From Firmicutes bacterium HGW-Firmicutes-2 (lineage in GTDB: Bacteria > Bacillota > Clostridia > Lachnospirales > Vallitaleaceae), in assembly GCA_002841495.1 (NCBI GenBank), contig PGZV01000005.1, positions 161,212 through 225,211 on the forward strand: a DNA stretch of 64,000 nt, in the 5' to 3' direction. Below are positions 60,247 through 64,000 of the stretch, in pieces. Positions within the stretch are counted from its first letter, which is position 1. Each line of letters opens with the position of its first letter. Below the pieces are notes generated by a model. That model was not told the origin of the DNA and ran no database searches. It saw nothing but the letters and a program-made list of their open reading frames with translations. Position numbers and translations under genes: made by a program.

Positions 60247-60771
60247 ATGTCAAACAAAAACCCTATCGTAACATTTAAAATAAGCAATGGAAGTGTAATC
60301 AAAGCTGAACTATATCCTGAGATAGCGCCTAATACGGTAAATAACTTTATAGCACTTGTACAGGAAGGCTTTTATAACGGTTTAACCTTTCATCGTGTTA
60401 TACCTGGCTTTATGATTCAAGGTGGTTGTCCTGATGGCAATGGCATGGGTGGACCGGGCTATGGTATCAAAGGTGAATTTTCTTATAACAAATTTGATAA
60501 CAACTTGAAACACGACAAAGGTGTATTATCCATGGCAAGAGCTCAAAGTCCAAACTCAGCAGGTTCACAATTCTTTTTGATGGTAGAAAATGCACCCCAT
60601 TTAGATGGGCAATATGCAGCATTTGGTAAAGTGATTGAAGGACAGGATGTAGCAGATGCAATTGTTAAAGTACCAAGAAATCATATGGACATGCCCAATG
60701 AACCACAGGTCATGACGGAAGTAACCGTTGAAACTTTTGGTGTGGCGTATGAACAACCGATAAAGCTATAA
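60247..60771 (+). CDS. peptidyl-prolyl cis-trans isomerase, cyclophilin type
   Basis: A 174-aa cytoplasmic cyclophilin. Catalytic Arg in FHRVIPGFMIQGG, GSQFFLMV, and HLDGQYAAFGKVIEG are the three family blocks. No signal peptide, so it helps folding in the cytoplasm. AAGGAG precedes the ATG. Single gene, closed by a shared bidirectional terminator. Confidence 0.95.
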   Translation: MSNKNPIVTFKISNGSVIKAELYPEIAPNTVNNFIALVQEGFYNGLTFHRVIPGFMIQGGCPDGNGMGGPGYGIKGEFSYNKFDNNLKHDKGVLSMARAQSPNSAGSQFFLMVENAPHLDGQYAAFGKVIEGQDVADAIVKVPRNHMDMPNEPQVMTEVTVETFGVAYEQPIKL

Positions 60772-60773
60772 AA

Positions 60774-60806
60774 AAAAATCCTTCATTCATAGAATGAGGG
60801 ATTTTT
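60774..60806. terminator. bidirectional intrinsic terminator
   Basis: A 15-bp stem (60774-60788 with 60792-60806, ATA loop) flanked by A-tract and T-tract. It can end both the cyclophilin gene (+) and the GGDEF gene (-). Confidence 0.85.
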
Positions 60807-60816
60807 AATTTTATTC

Positions 60817-62379
60817 TTAAACCAAATCAAATAAGTCATCATCAAAAACAACTTGATTTCGACCGGAATTCTTGCCCAAGTAGAGACATCGGTCAACAGT
60901 TTCAATACTTTGCTCGAAACTATCTGTTAGTGTACCCACACCAAAAGTTAGGGTTAAACTTATTTTGCAGTTTCTATAAGTGAAAACCGTGTCTTCAACA
61001 ATATTTCTTAAGCGCTCAGCAAAATCAGTAGCGTCAGAGATGGCAGTGTTTTCCATAAGAATTAGGAATTCTTCACCACCCCAACGCGCGATCTTATAAT
61101 TGGAAGGACAATTGGATTTTAGGACTTTTGCAAGTTCAATGAGGATGTAGTCACCACACTGATGACCAAAAGTATCGTTGATATCCTTAAATTTGTCGAT
61201 ATCACAAAGCGCTAAGGTGTGTACATCGGTACAAGGGTAGTAAGCTATAATATTCTTAAGACCACGTCTGTTATATAACTGCGTTAATGAATCATGTTGA
61301 ACTTGTTCAAGTAGTTGTTTGTTAAGAGCTTCAAGATGGGCATTGGTCTGGAGGGATTGTTTAAGTTGAGCCTCTTTTTGATCTAGGTTGTATTTGGTAT
61401 ATAGATTAAAAATTGTGGATTGTTGTTTTGATGAATTAAGGTTGTCATTGAGCTCAGTAGCTATTTTGTAAAGGTTGTAGGCTCTCTCATAATCATATTG
61501 TTTGATGTATAAGTCCGACAAAGCATAATAGATTTTGATCTTAGGCTGTTGGATGTTATAGCGTTTAGTATAAGATAAGGCTTCCTCTAGTGCTTCAAGT
61601 GCTTTAGGGAAGTCTTTTTGAGTCATCATCAAGCAGCCCAAGGCATAATTTGCATGAATGGCACCATAACGGTACTTTATATCTTTTGAATGATTTAGGG
61701 CTTTATTATAATATTCCATTGAAACGTCATATTTTCCGGTTTTTTGATAAACATCACCACAAAGTAAAAAGGCATTGGTGAGTCCTTTTATATTCTTAAG
61801 ATCTTCATAATGCAAAACAGCATCATCACATAGCTTTAAGGATTTTTCATAGAATGATGCTTTATAATGGATAGCGGCAAGTGCGACCTGTATGTCAGCG
61901 AGCAATCTTGCATCATTTAGTAACTCGGCTAGCTGAAGTCCCTCTATGGCATAATCCATGGCAAAATCATTCATATTCATTTCTGTATAAGCCACAGCAA
62001 GATAACGTAAAGTTAGGCATCTTTTTTCTTGTACTTGATTGGAAGGCGCAACATTAAGAGCAGCCATATAGTAGTGATTGGCTGTATCGTAGATGCCTAA
62101 AAAGCGATATATATTTCCTAGTAAATTACAGGTATGGTAGAGTTCATCATAAGCAAATTGGGTGATTTCTAGATTATATGCTCTTAAGGCAAAATCAAGA
62201 GCTAGGTAGAAATCGCTTAAGTAATAATGGCAGTAAGCTATGGTATTTAAGGTCTCTAGATGATTGGGATTTGACTTAAGATGTTCCATTGCAGCATTTT
62301 TGAAAAGATGGGGATTTGAATCCGTCATCTCATATTTGATATAGCCTTTTCCCCCATTATTAATCATTAGAATACTCAT
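60817..62379 (-). CDS. TPR-GGDEF protein (putative diguanylate cyclase)
   Basis: A protein of about 520 aa with 8-10 tetratricopeptide repeats (about 25-340), a short coiled coil (about 335-370) and a C-terminal GGDEF domain. The domain has RRGLKNI, DIDKFKDINDTFGHQCGD and an intact active site RWGGEEF, so c-di-GMP synthesis is expected. No RxxD inhibitory site is seen before GGEEF. No membrane segment. The frame opens at 62496, but GGGGGTGG directly precedes the ATG at 62379, which I take as the start. Confidence 0.9.
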   Translation of the reverse strand: MSILMINNGGKGYIKYEMTDSNPHLFKNAAMEHLKSNPNHLETLNTIAYCHYYLSDFYLALDFALRAYNLEITQFAYDELYHTCNLLGNIYRFLGIYDTANHYYMAALNVAPSNQVQEKRCLTLRYLAVAYTEMNMNDFAMDYAIEGLQLAELLNDARLLADIQVALAAIHYKASFYEKSLKLCDDAVLHYEDLKNIKGLTNAFLLCGDVYQKTGKYDVSMEYYNKALNHSKDIKYRYGAIHANYALGCLMMTQKDFPKALEALEEALSYTKRYNIQQPKIKIYYALSDLYIKQYDYERAYNLYKIATELNDNLNSSKQQSTIFNLYTKYNLDQKEAQLKQSLQTNAHLEALNKQLLEQVQHDSLTQLYNRRGLKNIIAYYPCTDVHTLALCDIDKFKDINDTFGHQCGDYILIELAKVLKSNCPSNYKIARWGGEEFLILMENTAISDATDFAERLRNIVEDTVFTYRNCKISLTLTFGVGTLTDSFEQSIETVDRCLYLGKNSGRNQVVFDDDLFDLV

Positions 62380-62561
62380 CTCAACCACCCCCGTAATTGA
62401 TTGGTTCAACAAATGCCAAATGAATGCAATAAACAATAAGTCTTTATACCTATATACAACATACACAAGTACTAGTTTAACATTATAAGAAAACAATTAG
62501 AACGATACATATAATAGAAATGTATCCTTAATGGCTAAATGTGTTATGAAATGTCTTTAAA

Positions 62562-62600
62562 ATAAAAAACCGTTCGACAAAACTTGTCAATTAACGGTTT
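62562..62600 (-). terminator. intrinsic terminator of the HD-GYP gene
   Basis: On the minus strand AAACCGTT pairs with AACGGTTT, with an inner GACAA/TTGTC stem, followed by TTTTTTATTTT. Confidence 0.82.
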
Positions 62601-62612
62601 AAGTATGACGAA

Positions 62613-63677
62613 TTATATGAAATCAACAATAAAAACTGATACATCTGTCAACATATCAATAATCGTGCCATCCTCTTTTTTTATAAGAGGACGAGAAGGT
62701 GATTGTTTATTAATAAAAATGACTTCACCTCTTTGACCATTACTAAGAAGAACGTGTTCACCTATGAAATTCTGTGCAATATGTTCTAAGAAAATATATA
62801 AGTATTGCGTGTCAAGGAAGCCATAACATTCTTCTTCAAACATACGGATCACATCGAGTGGATGGTAACGCTTATGATAGGGTCTTTCACTGGTCATAGC
62901 ATCATAGATATCTACGATGGATATAATCTTAGGGTAGGGGTGTATGCTTTCCCATTTGAGACCTAAGGGATAGCCCTGGCCGTTCATTTTCTCATGGTGC
63001 ATTAAAACCGCTTGCTTAATACCGGTAGGAAGGTCTGAACCCATAACCATTTGATAGCCTAAGGTGGTATGTTGTTTGATATGGGCGAACTCTTCATCGG
63101 TTAAAGGGCCTTTTTTATTCAAAATAGTTTGATTCACCATGATTTTACCGATGTCATGGAGCAGACCGGCCAAAGCTAATTCTTTGATGCTTAGTTCTGA
63201 CATACCCAACCATTTTCCGAGAATACTGGCCAAAAGAGACACATTCATTGAATGGTTATAGGTCACATCATCTGCCGAGTTCAATCTGCACATATAACTG
63301 AAAAGTTGCGACTGGGAAACGGTTGTATCTAATATATCATCCACCAGCTTTGTTAGGCCTTTACTATTGATTGTGCCTGTATCAACAATTTGTGCCAACT
63401 GATTTTGTATATCTTCCACTTTACGGTCGTACTTATAAGAAAACTCAATAAAAGCAGGCGTACTAGCAAGTGCCTGACGCATTTGGCTAACCGGAACAAC
63501 CTCTTCTTGGGGATATACATATATATCATGAATATGATAAAGATTGATTTTAACGATATGATTAGCTGAGATCAGTGTATCCTTGGGAACAAGTAATATG
63601 CCTTCTGAATTAAAGACATCCTTTGCCAATCGCATATTAACTTTAATATTTTCTTGATTAATTCTAATTGGATTCAT
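62613..63677 (-). CDS. HD-GYP domain protein (putative c-di-GMP phosphodiesterase)
   Basis: A 354-aa protein with an N-terminal DUF3391-like region (about 1-100), a linker helix, and an HD-GYP domain. HD ligands are in LLHDIGK, followed by HHEKMNGQGYP (GYP) and DIYDAMTSERPYHK. All signature residues are present, so it should hydrolyse c-di-GMP. GAGG precedes the ATG on the minus strand. It stands directly upstream of the GGDEF gene in the same direction, but a terminator between them indicates separate units. Confidence 0.92.
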   Translation of the reverse strand: MNPIRINQENIKVNMRLAKDVFNSEGILLVPKDTLISANHIVKINLYHIHDIYVYPQEEVVPVSQMRQALASTPAFIEFSYKYDRKVEDIQNQLAQIVDTGTINSKGLTKLVDDILDTTVSQSQLFSYMCRLNSADDVTYNHSMNVSLLASILGKWLGMSELSIKELALAGLLHDIGKIMVNQTILNKKGPLTDEEFAHIKQHTTLGYQMVMGSDLPTGIKQAVLMHHEKMNGQGYPLGLKWESIHPYPKIISIVDIYDAMTSERPYHKRYHPLDVIRMFEEECYGFLDTQYLYIFLEHIAQNFIGEHVLLSNGQRGEVIFINKQSPSRPLIKKEDGTIIDMLTDVSVFIVDFI

Positions 63678-63727
63678 AGCGACCTCAGTTTGTGAATTCG
63701 TGATTAAAATGTCTTAACACTTAACCA

Positions 63728-63756
63728 ATTATAGCATAGGGTTAATTATGTAACAA
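63728..63756 (-). promoter_or_regulatory. promoter of the HD-GYP gene
   Basis: On the minus strand TTGTTA, 17 bp, TATAAT with a TGC extension. Confidence 0.6.
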
Positions 63757-63771
63757 CCGTTCCAATAAAGA

Positions 63772-63800
63772 TTCACATACAGATGATTTATAGGTATAAT
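63772..63800 (+). promoter_or_regulatory. promoter of the histidine phosphatase gene
   Basis: TTCACA (63772-63777), 17 bp, TATAAT (63795-63800). Confidence 0.6.
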
Positions 63801-63858
63801 GGAGTGAGTGAGAGTAGAAGTTGTTAACAATATTGGCATAGATGAAGGAGTGGGCCTA

Positions 63859-64000
63859 ATGTTAGAGATTTATATAACGCGACATGGTGAGACAGAGTGG
63901 AATAGAATAAGAAGATTTCAAGGTCAAGGAGATTCAGAGCTGACGGAACTGGGAAAGCAACAAGCGGCATGGTTAGGGCAAAGATTGAAAAATATTGGTA
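63859..64000 (+). CDS. histidine phosphatase family protein (phosphoglycerate mutase-like), partial
   Basis: Only the first 47 codons are in the window; the gene runs off the right edge. YITRHGETEWN is the catalytic RHG motif of the phosphoglycerate mutase/acid phosphatase superfamily, followed by FQGQGDSELTELGKQQA, typical of the GpmB/CobC-like branch. Substrate (3-phosphoglycerate, cobalamin precursor or other phosphoester) cannot be told. AAGGAG stands 8 nt before the ATG. Confidence 0.88.
   Translation, partial: MLEIYITRHGETEWNRIRRFQGQGDSELTELGKQQAAWLGQRLKNIG

Noticed and set aside
62380-62496. 39-residue N-terminal extension of the TPR-GGDEF protein
   Set aside because: A strong SD (GGGGGTGG) immediately precedes the ATG at 62379, and the extension covers AT-rich intergenic DNA.

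Overview
The window looks like chromosomal DNA of a low-GC, strictly anaerobic member of the Clostridia (Lachnospirales/Vallitaleaceae-like is my guess; I cannot place it lower). The signs are AGGAGG-type ribosome binding sites, consensus sigma-A promoters, short-loop intrinsic terminators, a class III ribonucleotide reductase, PPi-dependent phosphofructokinase, FeoAB, a CoA-disulfide reductase and the McsAB/ClpC system. There are no rRNA or tRNA genes, no insertion sequence, no phage gene and no CRISPR array. Coding density is high and no gene is visibly broken.

Layout. 1-4626: a 13-bp tandem repeat, rarA, a small membrane protein, a TPR lipoprotein and hflX. 4.6-8.6 kb: a DNA-precursor operon nrdD-thyA-folA; its upstream terminator doubles as a pair of NrdR-like boxes. 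8.9-15.1 kb: free-methionine-sulfoxide reductase, an M16C and an M29-like peptidase, and a membrane-anchored unknown. 15.3-24.4 kb: a sugar-acid catabolic region with a TRAP transporter, YiaK/YiaL-like genes, a GntR/FCD regulator, an RspB-like dehydrogenase, UxuA and a UxuB-type reductase. 24.7-31.5 kb: purine operon purK-E-C-F-M-N-D, without purH, under PurBox-like sites. 31.6-38.3 kb: an EAL-HDOD protein, an atypical TPP-riboswitch-like leader with thiT, an anchored unknown, a NarL-type two-component pair and an aminotransferase. 38.6-41.9 kb: an ABC exporter and a CcdA/TlpA thiol-redox pair. 42-48.3 kb: zinc-ribbon gene, mcsA-mcsB-clpC without ctsR, a conserved unknown, and radA. 48.5-52.9 kb: a LacI regulator and a CUT1-type sugar ABC importer without its ATPase. 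53-55.8 kb: feoA-feoB and a 43-aa Cys-rich partner behind Fur-like boxes. 56-64 kb: HD phosphohydrolase, PPi-PFK, CoA-disulfide reductase with a rhodanese domain, cyclophilin, a TPR-GGDEF and an HD-GYP protein, and the start of a histidine phosphatase gene.

How it fits together. Most of the window is core metabolism. The accessory parts are two sugar-uptake regions (15-24 kb and 48-53 kb), each with a palindrome set inside a strong promoter and a matching local regulator. Three c-di-GMP-type signalling proteins (31.6, 60.8 and 62.6 kb) lie on the minus strand.

The most unusual signals are in non-coding DNA: the thiT leader, the folded RNA between feoA and feoB, the dual-use terminator/NrdR element, a roughly 118-bp repeat placed twice directly behind a terminator T-tract, and two long GAAA-capped terminator hairpins with a shared loop and a pairing-preserving stem. 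I did not find a clearly new protein system.
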